Below are positions 8,953 through 16,287 of a stretch of DNA of 64,000 nucleotides, piece after piece; position 1 is the first letter of the stretch, and each line of letters starts with the position of its first letter. The position numbers and the translations under genes are program-made. The stretch comes from Thalassococcus profundi (lineage in GTDB: Bacteria > Pseudomonadota > Alphaproteobacteria > Rhodobacterales > Rhodobacteraceae). The stretch lies in contig NZ_QPMK01000002.1 in the NCBI RefSeq assembly GCF_003344785.1, forward strand, positions 186,001-250,000, read 5' to 3'. Below the pieces are notes generated by a model. It was not told where the DNA came from and searched no databases. It worked only from the letters and a program-made list of their open reading frames with translations.

Positions 8953-9189
8953 TTAGCCGCCGCGTATCCGCCGCCAGATCCAGATCAGCAGCATCGCGCC
9001 CAGAACCGCCCCCACAAGGCCGCCCACCAGCGACCCCACAGTCAGGAGAAAGCGCAGCACCAGCCCCCCGATCACCGCCCCCGCCATGCCAATCGCGACG
9101 GTCTCGACGATGCCCGTCTCCAGGCGCATCAGCCGCGTGGCGAGAAACCCCGCCGCGGCGCCCACGATCACCAGCCAGAGGATCGGCAT
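8953..9189 (-). CDS. YeaQ/GlsB-family small membrane protein
   Basis: This encodes 78 residues with three hydrophobic segments separated by glycine-rich turns (GAAAGFLA, GMAGAVIGG, GGLVGAVLGA), the pattern of the transglycosylase-associated/YeaQ family of small inner-membrane stress proteins. The molecular function is not established. An AAGGA site lies 7 bases before the ATG. It follows a second YeaQ-like gene by 18 bases and is the last gene of the def-fmt group on this strand. Confidence 0.7.
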   Translation of the reverse strand: MPILWLVIVGAAAGFLATRLMRLETGIVETVAIGMAGAVIGGLVLRFLLTVGSLVGGLVGAVLGAMLLIWIWRRIRGG

Positions 9190-9207
9190 GTCTGTCCTTT
9201 CCGCGGC

Positions 9208-9447
9208 TCAGCGCCGCCGCCAGTGGGTGGGCACGATGATCAACGCCCCGATAGACGAGGCAATGGCGTTCAGTCCCGGCGACCCGAAGCCTATGCCGAA
9301 CATCAGCCGAACGAAATAGGCCAGGAACGCGCCGCCGATACAGATGATGATGCTCTGCAAGATGCCGTTGCGGGTGAACCCCGTGCGCTCCGAGACATAG
9401 CCGACGATGCCCGCGATCACGATGGTGCCGATCATAACTGGAAACAT
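9208..9447 (-). CDS. Small membrane protein, YeaQ-like
   Basis: This encodes 79 residues and starts 3 bases after the fmt stop codon, with a GGAGG site that overlaps the end of fmt, so it is translationally linked to fmt. There are hydrophobic segments at about 4-16, 28-50 and 58-72. The layout resembles the neighbouring YeaQ/GlsB-like protein, but the glycine pattern is weaker and the segment YVSERTGFTRNGILQSIIICIGGAF is distinctive. It may be a diverged tandem relative. Function unknown. Confidence 0.6.
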   Translation of the reverse strand: MFPVMIGTIVIAGIVGYVSERTGFTRNGILQSIIICIGGAFLAYFVRLMFGIGFGSPGLNAIASSIGALIIVPTHWRRR

Positions 9448-9450
9448 CGC

Positions 9451-10362
9451 CTAGCCTCCCAGTACCGTGCCCGCAGGCACCGGCAGACCGTTCAGGAACA
9501 CCGCCGCCGCCTGCGCGCCCTTGCCGGCCCGCTGCGCCCGTGTGATCTCGACCGCGCCTTCGCCACAGGCGATGCGCAGATCTCCGGTCAACGCCTCGCC
9601 CGGTTGGCCTCTGCCCTCCGCCAGACGCGACCCCAGAAGTTTGACCCGCTCGCCCCCGATCAGGGTCCAGGCGCCGGGAAAGGGCGACAGCCCGCGGATT
9701 TGCCGGTCGACTTCGATCGCCGGGCGCGTCCAGTCGACCGCCGCCTCGGCCTTGTCGATCTTCGCGGCATAGGTCACGCCCTCCTCCGGTTGCGGCTCCG
9801 GCGTCAGGCTTTCAAGCCGCGCCAGCGCCTCGACAACCGCTTCGGCGCCCAGCACGCTCAGCCGGTCGTGCAATGCTCCGGTCGTCTCTTCCGCGCCGAT
9901 CTCCATCTCGCGGCGCAAGAGCACGGGCCCGGTGTCCAGCCCCGCCTCCATCTGCATGATGCAGACGCCGGTACGCGAGTCCCCGGCCATCACCGCCCGA
10001 TGGATCGGCGCCGCCCCGCGCCAGCGCGGCAACAGCGAGGCATGGATGTTGAGGCAGCCGAGCCGCGGCGCGTCCAGCACCGCCTGCGGCAGGATCAACC
10101 CGTAGGCCACGACGACCGCAGCATCCGCATCGAGATCGGCAAAGGCCTCCTGCGCCTCCTCACCTTTCAGCGACACCGGATGCCGGACCTCAAGCCCCAT
10201 CTCCAGCGCGCGCGCGTGCACCGGCGTCGGGCGATCCTTCTTGCCCCGCCCGGCGGGTCGGGGCGGCTGGCAATAGACCGCCGCGACATCGTGCCCCGCC
10301 GCCACCAGCGCCTCCAGCACCGGCACCGAGAATTCGGGCGTTCCCATGAAGATCAGCCGCAT
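9451..10362 (-). CDS. fmt: Methionyl-tRNA formyltransferase
   Basis: Fmt transfers a formyl group from 10-formyl-tetrahydrofolate to initiator Met-tRNA. The protein is 303 residues. The ATG at 10362 is preferred over an in-frame GTG two codons earlier because GAGAGG then lies 5 bases upstream. The N-terminal formyltransferase domain shows [11 protein letters not shown] and the active-site motifs [13 protein letters not shown] and [15 protein letters not shown]; the C-terminal tRNA-binding domain starts near residue 205 ([12 protein letters not shown]). It follows three def genes on the same strand, joining formylation to deformylation. The 82-base gap from the last def gene is filled by a hairpin repeat element. 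Confidence 0.97.
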   Translation of the reverse strand: MRLIFMGTPEFSVPVLEALVAAGHDVAAVYCQPPRPAGRGKKDRPTPVHARALEMGLEVRHPVSLKGEEAQEAFADLDADAAVVVAYGLILPQAVLDAPRLGCLNIHASLLPRWRGAAPIHRAVMAGDSRTGVCIMQMEAGLDTGPVLLRREMEIGAEETTGALHDRLSVLGAEAVVEALARLESLTPEPQPEEGVTYAAKIDKAEAAVDWTRPAIEVDRQIRGLSPFPGAWTLIGGERVKLLGSRLAEGRGQPGEALTGDLRIACGEGAVEITRAQRAGKGAQAAAVFLNGLPVPAGTVLGG

Positions 10363-10378
10363 CCGCACCTCTCCCCTG

Positions 10379-10444
10379 CTTCTTCGGTTTCAAAATACCT
10401 CAGAGAGCGCGAGAGACTGGTCTCTCGCAGCCCGCATCGCGGGC
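10379..10444 (-). repeat. Dispersed hairpin repeat, copy A (between def3 and fmt)
   Basis: Read on the minus strand, a 6-bp stem (10430-10435 with 10439-10444) is followed by a 9-bp stem GCGAGAGAC/GTCTCTCGC (10409-10417 with 10420-10428) and then the tail TATTTTGAAACCGAAGAAG. The last ~38 bases differ at one position from copy C at 58379-58445. The element begins at the base next to the def3 stop and ends 16 bases before the fmt start, so it fills the spacer of a presumed operon and abuts the fmt ribosome binding site. Confidence 0.8.
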
Positions 10445-10936
10445 TCACCCCTTACGCGCCCGGCGCAACAGCATGTCGCGTTTGACCTTGCTCAGCCGGT
10501 CGAAATACATCCGTCCCTCCAGGTGGTCGATCTGGTGCTGCACGGAGGTCGCCCAGAGCCCGACAAAATCGCGCTCCTGCACCGTGCCCTCGGCATCGAG
10601 AAACCGCACCGTCACCGCCCGTGGCCGCTCGATGCTGGCCCAGACACCGGGCAGGTTGGGGCTGCCTTCCTCGTGGGCGCGCAGCTCGACACTGGCATGC
10701 AGCACCTCGGGGTTGGCCATGCGCACCGCCTGCCCGCGTTCGCTGCTGGCATCGACCACGGCGAGCCGTTGAAGGACACCGATCTGCGGCGCGGCAAGGC
10801 CGACGCCCGGCATCGCCTCCATCGTGTCGATCATGTCATCCCAGAGCGCCCGGATCTCGTCGGTGATCTCGGTCACCGGTGCGGCGCGGCTGCGCAGCCG
10901 CGTATCGGGCCAGGGAATGCAGCGCCGCGCCGTCAC
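10445..10936 (-). CDS. Peptide deformylase-like protein, catalytic residues altered (third of three)
   Basis: This encodes 163 residues with a GTG start at 10936 that overlaps the stop of the preceding def gene (GTGA). The fold-defining motif 1 is intact (GVGLAAPQ, 44-51). Motif 2, normally EGCLS, reads EGSPN: the metal-binding cysteine is Ser92. Motif 3, normally HExxDH, reads HQIDH: the catalytic glutamate is Gln135. The two metal histidines (134, 138) remain. In known deformylases the Cys ligand and the Glu are essential, so hydrolytic deformylation is unlikely. It may be a regulatory or binding paralogue of the two canonical copies upstream. Confidence 0.85.
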   Translation of the reverse strand: MTARRCIPWPDTRLRSRAAPVTEITDEIRALWDDMIDTMEAMPGVGLAAPQIGVLQRLAVVDASSERGQAVRMANPEVLHASVELRAHEEGSPNLPGVWASIERPRAVTVRFLDAEGTVQERDFVGLWATSVQHQIDHLEGRMYFDRLSKVKRDMLLRRARKG

Positions 10937-11430
10937 GCAGGCATCCCGTAAGCCGCTTCGAGCGCGGCGCGCTGATCCGCATCGACGCGGTCGAAGGTGA
11001 CGATCCCGTCGAGGTGGTCCAGCTCGTGCTGCGCACAGGCGGCGGCGAACCCCGTCAGCCGGGTCTCTCGCTGCCGTCCCGCGGCATCGGTATAGGCCAG
11101 TGTCACGGCATCGGGCCGGGTCACATCGGCCATAACGCCGGGGATCGACAGGCAGCCCTCTTCGCGGGTCACGACCGTTTCGCATGCATCGACGACTTCC
11201 GGGTTGATGCAGACCATCGGCGTCCGCGTCCCCTCTTTCCAGCCGACATCCATGACGAAGAGGCGCAGAAGCTTGCCCACCTGCGGCGCCGCCAGGCCCC
11301 GTCCGGGTGCGGCGTACATCGTGTCGAACATGTCGCCGATGAGCGCATCGACGGCAGCCACGTCGCACACGGGCGTGCAAACCTGCTGCAACACCGGGTC
11401 CGGCCAGCGCAGGATCTTCAGAACGCTCAT
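10933..11430 (-). CDS. def: Peptide deformylase (second copy)
   Basis: This enzyme removes the N-formyl group from nascent proteins at the ribosome. It is 165 residues with all three motifs: GRGLAAPQ (43-50), EGCLS with metal ligand Cys93, and HELDH with H135, E136 and H139. The Arg in motif 1 (GxGLAAPQ) is less usual than Ile or Val. The ATG at 11430 overlaps the stop of the first def gene (ATGA) and its own stop overlaps the third copy, so the three are translationally coupled. The C-terminus is short, lacking the basic tail of the first copy. Confidence 0.93.
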   Translation of the reverse strand: MSVLKILRWPDPVLQQVCTPVCDVAAVDALIGDMFDTMYAAPGRGLAAPQVGKLLRLFVMDVGWKEGTRTPMVCINPEVVDACETVVTREEGCLSIPGVMADVTRPDAVTLAYTDAAGRQRETRLTGFAAACAQHELDHLDGIVTFDRVDADQRAALEAAYGMPA

Positions 11431-11945
11431 ACCCGCGCCCGGTCGCGCTTGAGCTTGACCATCTTGCGGGTGATGAGCTGGCGCTTCAGAGGCTTGAGGT
11501 AGTCTATGAAGAGCTTGCCATCCAGGTGATCGATCTCGTGCTGCACGCAGGTGGCCCAGAGCCCGTCGAAATCCTCCTCGCGCGGGGTGCCGGTCTCGTC
11601 GATCCAGGCCACGCGGACCTCGGCGGGGCGCTCGACATCGGCATACTGGTCGGGGATCGACAGGCAGCCTTCCTCGTAGACGTTGCGATCGGCCGAGGAC
11701 TCCAGCACCTCGGGATTGAACATCACCAATGGCCGCGGCGTCGCGCCCTCTTCCTTGACGCAGTCGAGCACGATCAGGCGGCTCATCACGCCAACCTGCG
11801 GCGCCGCCAGCCCGATGCCCGGCGCGTCGTACATGGTCTCGAGCATGTCCGACGCCAGCGCGCGCAGCTCGTCCGTGAGGTCGGGCACGGGGGCGCAGAC
11901 CTTTTTCAGGCGCGGATCGGGGTGCAGTAGGATGGGCCGTTTCAT
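11427..11945 (-). CDS. def: Peptide deformylase (first copy, canonical)
   Basis: This is a 172-residue metal-dependent deformylase with GIGLAAPQ (43-50), EGCLS (Cys94 ligand) and QHEIDH (H136, E137, H140). A basic C-terminal helix (KRQLITRKMVKLKRDR) matches the ribosome-binding tail of the E. coli type enzyme. The start at 11945 gives the conserved MKRPILLHPD N-terminus; an upstream in-frame start at 12005 would add residues unlike the family. It heads the def-def-def-fmt group and is divergent from the C-S lyase gene. Confidence 0.95.
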   Translation of the reverse strand: MKRPILLHPDPRLKKVCAPVPDLTDELRALASDMLETMYDAPGIGLAAPQVGVMSRLIVLDCVKEEGATPRPLVMFNPEVLESSADRNVYEEGCLSIPDQYADVERPAEVRVAWIDETGTPREEDFDGLWATCVQHEIDHLDGKLFIDYLKPLKRQLITRKMVKLKRDRARV

Positions 11946-12059
11946 GGCCGTCCATGTAGGACATGCGACCCGGGCGCGCAATATGCCGCTTGGCCACCCT
12001 TGCACTCGGCGACCGCGTCGCTAGCGTGTCCAGCAACAGAAACAGGGGATTTCGCAGGC

Positions 12060-13238
12060 ATGGTATTCGATTTCGAAACGCCCATCGACCGCCGCGGCAC
12101 CGGGTCGAGCAAGTGGGACAAGATGGAGGCGCTGTTCGGCGTCTCGGCCGAGGACGGGCTGGCCATGTGGACCGCCGACAGCGACTATGCCACCGCGCCC
12201 TGCGTCATCGAAAAGCTGCGCGCCGCCGCCGAGCACGGCGTCTTCGGCTACATGCCGGAATACGACGGCTACCTGAACTCGGTGGCCTGGTGGATGACCA
12301 ACCGCCACGGCTGGCAGGTGGAACCCGACTGGGTGCTGACGACACAGGGGCTGGGCAATGCCGTGGCGCTGTGCATCGACGTCTGGAGCGCGCCGAACGA
12401 AGGCGTCGTGACCTTCAACCCCGTCTACCACGAATTCGCCAACAAGATCCGCAAGACCGGCCGGCGCGTCGTCGAATGTCCGCTGGCGCGGGACGGTGAC
12501 ACCTATGTGCTCGACCTCGAGGATGCGCAGGAGCGGCTTTCGGGCGACGAACGGGTGCTGCTCTGGTGTTCGCCGCAGAACCCCTCGGGCCGGGTCTGGA
12601 GCGCGGAGGAGCTGCGCGCGGTCGCGGAGTTCGCCGAGCGCAACGACCTGATCCTGGTCTCGGACGAGATCCACCATGACCTGGTGTTTCCCGGCGCGGC
12701 CTTCGTGCCGATGCACGTCGCGGCACCAGAGGCGGAACACCGCATGGTGATCCTCACCGCCGCGTCCAAGACCTTCAACATCGCCGGGCTGCGCACCGGC
12801 AACATGATCATCCCCGACGCCACCCTGCGCGCCGCCATGCGCGCGCGGCTCAAGACCCTGGACTACCAGCCCGGCACCCTGGGCATGATGATGATCGAGG
12901 CCGCCTATTCGCCCGAGGGTGCGGCCTGGGTCGATGCGCAGATCGCCCATCTGGCGCGCAACCGCGACGCCTTTGACGCCGCGGTCAACGCCATTCCCGG
13001 CGTGCGGTCGATGCCGCTGCAGGGCACCTACCTCGCCTGGGTCGATTTCTCGGGCACCGGGATGAGCCAGGAGGAGATCACCCGCCGCGTCCACGAGGAC
13101 GCCCGCATCGCGCCCAGCCCCGGCCCGGGATTCGGAACGGGCGGCGAGGGATTCCTGCGTTTCAATCTCGCCACCACGCACGCCCGGGTGGTCGAGGCCG
13201 GACGGCGGTTGCACAAGGCGTTTTCCGATCTGCAGTGA
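12060..13238 (+). CDS. PLP-dependent aminotransferase/C-S lyase, MalY/PatB family
   Basis: The protein is 392 residues, a fold-type I PLP enzyme. Family members cleave C-S bonds of cystathionine or related thioethers to give a thiol, pyruvate and ammonia. The PLP lysine is K237 in AASKTFNIAG; other motifs are SPQNPSGRVW, LVSDEIHHDL (PLP-ring aspartate) and the C-terminal GFLRFNLAT arginine. The ATG at 12060 starts the family-like MVFDFETPIDRRGTGS; an in-frame start at 12000 lacks support. It is cytoplasmic and transcribed alone, divergent from def. The exact substrate cannot be fixed from sequence. Confidence 0.9.
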   Translation: MVFDFETPIDRRGTGSSKWDKMEALFGVSAEDGLAMWTADSDYATAPCVIEKLRAAAEHGVFGYMPEYDGYLNSVAWWMTNRHGWQVEPDWVLTTQGLGNAVALCIDVWSAPNEGVVTFNPVYHEFANKIRKTGRRVVECPLARDGDTYVLDLEDAQERLSGDERVLLWCSPQNPSGRVWSAEELRAVAEFAERNDLILVSDEIHHDLVFPGAAFVPMHVAAPEAEHRMVILTAASKTFNIAGLRTGNMIIPDATLRAAMRARLKTLDYQPGTLGMMMIEAAYSPEGAAWVDAQIAHLARNRDAFDAAVNAIPGVRSMPLQGTYLAWVDFSGTGMSQEEITRRVHEDARIAPSPGPGFGTGGEGFLRFNLATTHARVVEAGRRLHKAFSDLQ

Positions 13239-13289
13239 CCATGGCTTGAGACTCGAGAGATCGGAACCGACGTCATGACGGGACCAACA

Positions 13290-13371
13290 CCGGGGGGCCA
13301 GCCCCCCGGACCGCGCCATAACCGGGGGGCCAGCCCCCCGGACCCCCCGGAGGTTTATTGGCAAGATGAAG
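13290..13371 (+). repeat. Dispersed hairpin repeat, copy D, with a duplicated hairpin
   Basis: The 20-mer CCGGGGGGCCAGCCCCCCGG, an 8-bp stem with a 4-base loop, occurs twice exactly (13290-13309 and 13322-13341) with 12 bases between. It is followed by GGAGG and the tail TTTATTGGCAAGATGAAG, shared with copies B and E. It lies between the convergent C-S lyase and TRIC genes and could stop transcription, though there is no T-run. Confidence 0.75.
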
Positions 13372-13437
13372 GGGGATCGTCACACCCGGGGCGGTTTGCG
13401 GTGCGCGCAGGATGGCGGCTGTGCAGTCTTTGACGGG

Positions 13438-14061
13438 TCAGGCGCGGGGCGGGCGGGATTTGTAGACCGGCAGCCGCCAGCCGAAGGACAGGGATCCGGC
13501 GCGCAGGCCGATGGTGACCGCGGCGCATGCGAGGGCCGCGAGGCCCGGAGTGGCACCGAGCGTCCAGGCCAGCGCGGTGGCGGCGGAGCCGGCGAAGGCG
13601 CAGGTGACGTAAAGCTCGCCCTGGTTCAGGATCAGCGGCACCTCGTTCGACACCACGTCGCGCATCAGCCCGCCCATGCAGCCAGTGATCATACCCATCA
13701 CCAGCACCACGGCCACGCTGTGTCCCAGCGCCGCCGCGACACCCGATCCGGCGGCCACGGCGATGCCCAGCGCGCAGGCATCGAGCCAGAGCAGCACCCG
13801 GTATCGGCTCTCGAACCGGTGCGCGGTGAAGAAGACCAGCACCGCCGCGGCGCAGGCCACCGCGAGGTAGGCCGGGTCGGCGATCCAGAACACCGGGTTG
13901 CGGTCCAGAAGCACGTCGCGCAGCGTGCCGCCGCCCACCGCCGTGAGGCAGGCAAAGAAGAAGAACCCCACGATATCGAGTTGCGCGCGGCTGGCGACCA
14001 GCGCCCCGGTCAGGGCGAAGACCAGCACCGCGGCATAGTCGAGCAGGGTGAAAAGCGTCAT
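13438..14061 (-). CDS. Trimeric intracellular cation (TRIC) channel-family membrane protein (UPF0126)
   Basis: This encodes 207 residues with about seven hydrophobic segments. The family signature appears twice, GGGTLRDVLL near residue 45 and GGLMRDVVSNEVP near residue 130, reflecting the internal duplication typical of UPF0126/TRIC proteins. Bacterial relatives form K+-permeable trimers in the inner membrane; the role here is inferred from the family. It is convergent with the upstream lyase, and its start is 55 bases from the rnhA stop on the same strand. Confidence 0.85.
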   Translation of the reverse strand: MTLFTLLDYAAVLVFALTGALVASRAQLDIVGFFFFACLTAVGGGTLRDVLLDRNPVFWIADPAYLAVACAAAVLVFFTAHRFESRYRVLLWLDACALGIAVAAGSGVAAALGHSVAVVLVMGMITGCMGGLMRDVVSNEVPLILNQGELYVTCAFAGSAATALAWTLGATPGLAALACAAVTIGLRAGSLSFGWRLPVYKSRPPRA

Positions 14062-14116
14062 GGTGGCCTCTAGTGGCTGTCGGTGCCCGGGGGCTTAGCC
14101 AAGCGCCGCGCCGATG

Positions 14117-14587
14117 TCACGCCCCGTTGGACTTGCCCGGCTTGAACGGCGCCATCCCGGTCCGCGCCAGTTCGTCGGCGCGCTCGTTCTCGGGATGGCC
14201 GGCGTGGCCCTTGACCCATTGCCAGGTGACGTCGTGGGTACGCTGGGCCTCGTCGAGGCGCTGCCAGAGCTCCACGTTCTTGACCGGCTTCTTCGAGGCG
14301 GTTTTCCAGCCGTTGCGCTTCCAGCCGTGGATCCAGCCGGTGACGCCGTTCTTCACATAGGCGCTGTCGGTCACGATGGTGATGCGCGTCGGGCGCGACA
14401 GGGTTTCCAGCGCGTGGATCGCCGCCAGAAGCTCCATCCGGTTGTTGGTGGTGCCCGCCTCGCCGCCGCAAAGCTCGCGTTCCTTGACGACCCGGTCGCC
14501 ATCCATGGCGCGCATCAGCACACCCCAGCCGCCCGGGCCGGGATTGCCCGAACAGGCGCCATCGGTATAGGCGAAAAGCTCAGGCAT
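14117..14587 (-). CDS. rnhA: Ribonuclease HI
   Basis: RNase HI cuts RNA in RNA-DNA hybrids, removing primers and R-loops. It is 156 residues with the D-E-D-D metal site visible: the first Asp in [16 protein letters not shown], Glu in NNRMELLA, Asp in [10 protein letters not shown] and the last Asp in NERADELA. The [10 protein letters not shown] loop contains the catalytic histidine. The ATG at 14587 gives the conserved start; a GTG four codons earlier is possible. The start overlaps the end of the methyltransferase gene by 8 bases (ATGCCTGA), indicating translational coupling. Confidence 0.96.
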   Translation of the reverse strand: MPELFAYTDGACSGNPGPGGWGVLMRAMDGDRVVKERELCGGEAGTTNNRMELLAAIHALETLSRPTRITIVTDSAYVKNGVTGWIHGWKRNGWKTASKKPVKNVELWQRLDEAQRTHDVTWQWVKGHAGHPENERADELARTGMAPFKPGKSNGA

Positions 14588-15176
14588 CGGCGACAGCACT
14601 CAGGGTAAAGAAGGAGGCGACGCTGCCGTCGAGACCTGGCCCTTCGCCGCGGGTGGCGGGGCCGGGGCTGAAACCTGCGGCGCGCAGCATCGCCTCCATC
14701 TCCGGCAGGGTGAAATAGGTGTAGCGGCGGCCGAGGCTGTCGCGGGACTCGCCCGTGCCGTCCTTCACGCCGACGTGCAGCAGACCGCCCGGGACCAGCG
14801 CGCGGCGGATCGCCGCGAGGTGTCCGGGCACGTCGGCGCGGTCGGCGTGCAGGAGGCTGAAGTTGGCCCAGACGCCGTCGTATTGCGCCACCGCGTCGAG
14901 CGCGTCGAAGGACGCCTGCCAGGCCGTCACGCCGGGGTGCTGCGCGGCGAGGCCGACCATCGTGGCCGAGCCATCGGTGGCATCGACCCGCAGCCCCGCG
15001 CGCGCCATGTGCATCGCCGACCGGCCCGGACCGCAGCCGAAGTCGAGCACGCGGCCATCGGCGGGCATCGCGGCGATGAAGGCCAGCAGGGTGGCATCGG
15101 CCGCCTTGTCCGAGAACACTTTTTGATAGGTCAGCGCCATGTCGTCGTAGACGCGCAGGGTGTCGCGGTCGGTCAC
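14580..15176 (-). CDS. Class I SAM-dependent methyltransferase
   Basis: The protein is 198 residues with a GTG start at 15176 that overlaps the stop of the DUF3429 gene (GTGA). Motif I is clear ([16 protein letters not shown]), followed by an acidic post-I motif ([11 protein letters not shown]), motif II near [11 protein letters not shown] and motif III at [16 protein letters not shown]-terminal [14 protein letters not shown] segment is typical of this Rossmann family. The substrate is not evident. It is cytoplasmic. The long open frame running upstream in the same phase is not used, because it overlaps the LysE and DUF3429 genes. Confidence 0.85.
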   Translation of the reverse strand: MTDRDTLRVYDDMALTYQKVFSDKAADATLLAFIAAMPADGRVLDFGCGPGRSAMHMARAGLRVDATDGSATMVGLAAQHPGVTAWQASFDALDAVAQYDGVWANFSLLHADRADVPGHLAAIRRALVPGGLLHVGVKDGTGESRDSLGRRYTYFTLPEMEAMLRAAGFSPGPATRGEGPGLDGSVASFFTLSAVADA

Positions 15177-15622
15177 AGGAACACCCCGACAGAAAGGCAG
15201 GCCACGACGACGGCGGTGAGCAGGAGACGCAGGCGCATCCACCAGTCCGGCGCGAGGCCCCAGCGGGCGAATTGCGCATCGAGGATCAAGAGGCCCAGGA
15301 ACCCGAAGATCAGGTTCATGCCGGCGCTGACCGGCCCGCCGCCGACCATGAAGAACGCCCAAAGCGCCGGGATCACCGACAAGGCATAGCCTGTCGCCGC
15401 CCGCGCACCGCCCGCGCGCGCGGCAAAGCCCCAGAGCACACCCGACATGAACGCCAGGATCACCGTGCCGTAGCTCAGCTGCACATAAGGCCCGACGAAC
15501 CGCGGGCCGAGCACTTCGAGCCCGAAATCCGCAAGCGACGGCACCAGCAGCGTCAGCGCCCCCCATACAAAGGGGATCAGGCCGGCAAGGCCGAGGGTCA
15601 GGGCAGAGCGTGGGATCGGCAT
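15173..15622 (-). CDS. DUF3429 membrane protein
   Basis: This encodes 149 residues with four to five hydrophobic segments. The central YGTVILAFMSGVLWGFA and the FMVGGGPVSAGMNLIFGFLGLLILD region are typical of DUF3429 (small inner-membrane proteins, function unknown). Its ATG shares one base with the stop of the LysE gene (TGATG), and its stop overlaps the methyltransferase start. The function is not known. Confidence 0.75.
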   Translation of the reverse strand: MPIPRSALTLGLAGLIPFVWGALTLLVPSLADFGLEVLGPRFVGPYVQLSYGTVILAFMSGVLWGFAARAGGARAATGYALSVIPALWAFFMVGGGPVSAGMNLIFGFLGLLILDAQFARWGLAPDWWMRLRLLLTAVVVACLSVGVFL

Positions 15623-16236
15623 CAGGCGCGTTCGAGGGCCAGACGTCCCGCCAGCGCGCAGAAGAGCGCGGCAAAGGAGCGGTTGAGCCAGCGCATGATC
15701 CGCGCGCTCGACAGCAGCCAGTCGCGCGCCTGCGCGGCAAAGAGACCGTAGAGGACGAAAACCACGAAGGTCATGGCCATGAAGATCGCGCCCATCGCCA
15801 CCATCTCGAGCGTCGCGGTGGCCGGGTTTCCCGACAGGAAGGGCGGCAGCAGGGCCAAGAAGAAGATCGACAGCTTGGGGTTCAGGATGTTGATCAACGC
15901 CCCGCGCCGCGCCGTGCGCCAGAAACTGTCCGCCTGACGGTCGGCGCTGACCGAAAGCGAACCGTCGGATTTCAGCGCCTGCCAGGCGAGGTAGAGCAGG
16001 TAGGCGACCCCGGCGAATTTCACCGCGTTGAAAAGCAGCGCCGAGGTGTGCAGCACCGCCGCGAGGCCCAGCGTCGCCGCCAGCAGGTGCGGCAGGATGC
16101 CAAGGGTGCAGCCCAGCGCCGCCGCCACGGAAGGCCAGCGCCCCTGCCCGAGGCCGATGGCCAGCGTGTAGATCACGCCGGTGCCGGGGGCGAGGACGAC
16201 GACCAGGGCGGTCAGGAGGAAGTGCAGGCTGATCAT
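15622..16236 (-). CDS. LysE/RhtB-family exporter
   Basis: This is a 204-residue inner-membrane protein with six predicted hydrophobic helices, the size and layout of the LysE/RhtB superfamily, which exports amino acids. The N-terminal APGTGVIYTLAIGLGQGR region and the central NILNPKLSIFFLALLPPF motif are diagnostic. The substrate cannot be told from the sequence; members export homoserine, threonine, leucine or similar compounds. It lies in a coupled train between the PNPOx-like gene (51 bases upstream) and DUF3429. Confidence 0.88.
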   Translation of the reverse strand: MISLHFLLTALVVVLAPGTGVIYTLAIGLGQGRWPSVAAALGCTLGILPHLLAATLGLAAVLHTSALLFNAVKFAGVAYLLYLAWQALKSDGSLSVSADRQADSFWRTARRGALINILNPKLSIFFLALLPPFLSGNPATATLEMVAMGAIFMAMTFVVFVLYGLFAAQARDWLLSSARIMRWLNRSFAALFCALAGRLALERA

Positions 16237-16287
16237 CGGCGGTCCCTCATGTTGCCGGCCCCTTGTCGGGCAAACCGGGTTGCAGGG

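Noticed and set aside
10933-12036. A 367-codon frame spanning parts of two deformylase genes on the minus strand.
   Set aside because: The first part is an out-of-frame shadow of def1; the real gene def2 begins at ATG 11430 with a full deformylase fold.
13290-13341. A CRISPR-like direct repeat (two 20-base repeats with a 12-base spacer).
   Set aside because: Only two repeats, a too-short spacer and self-complementary repeats; there are no cas genes nearby.
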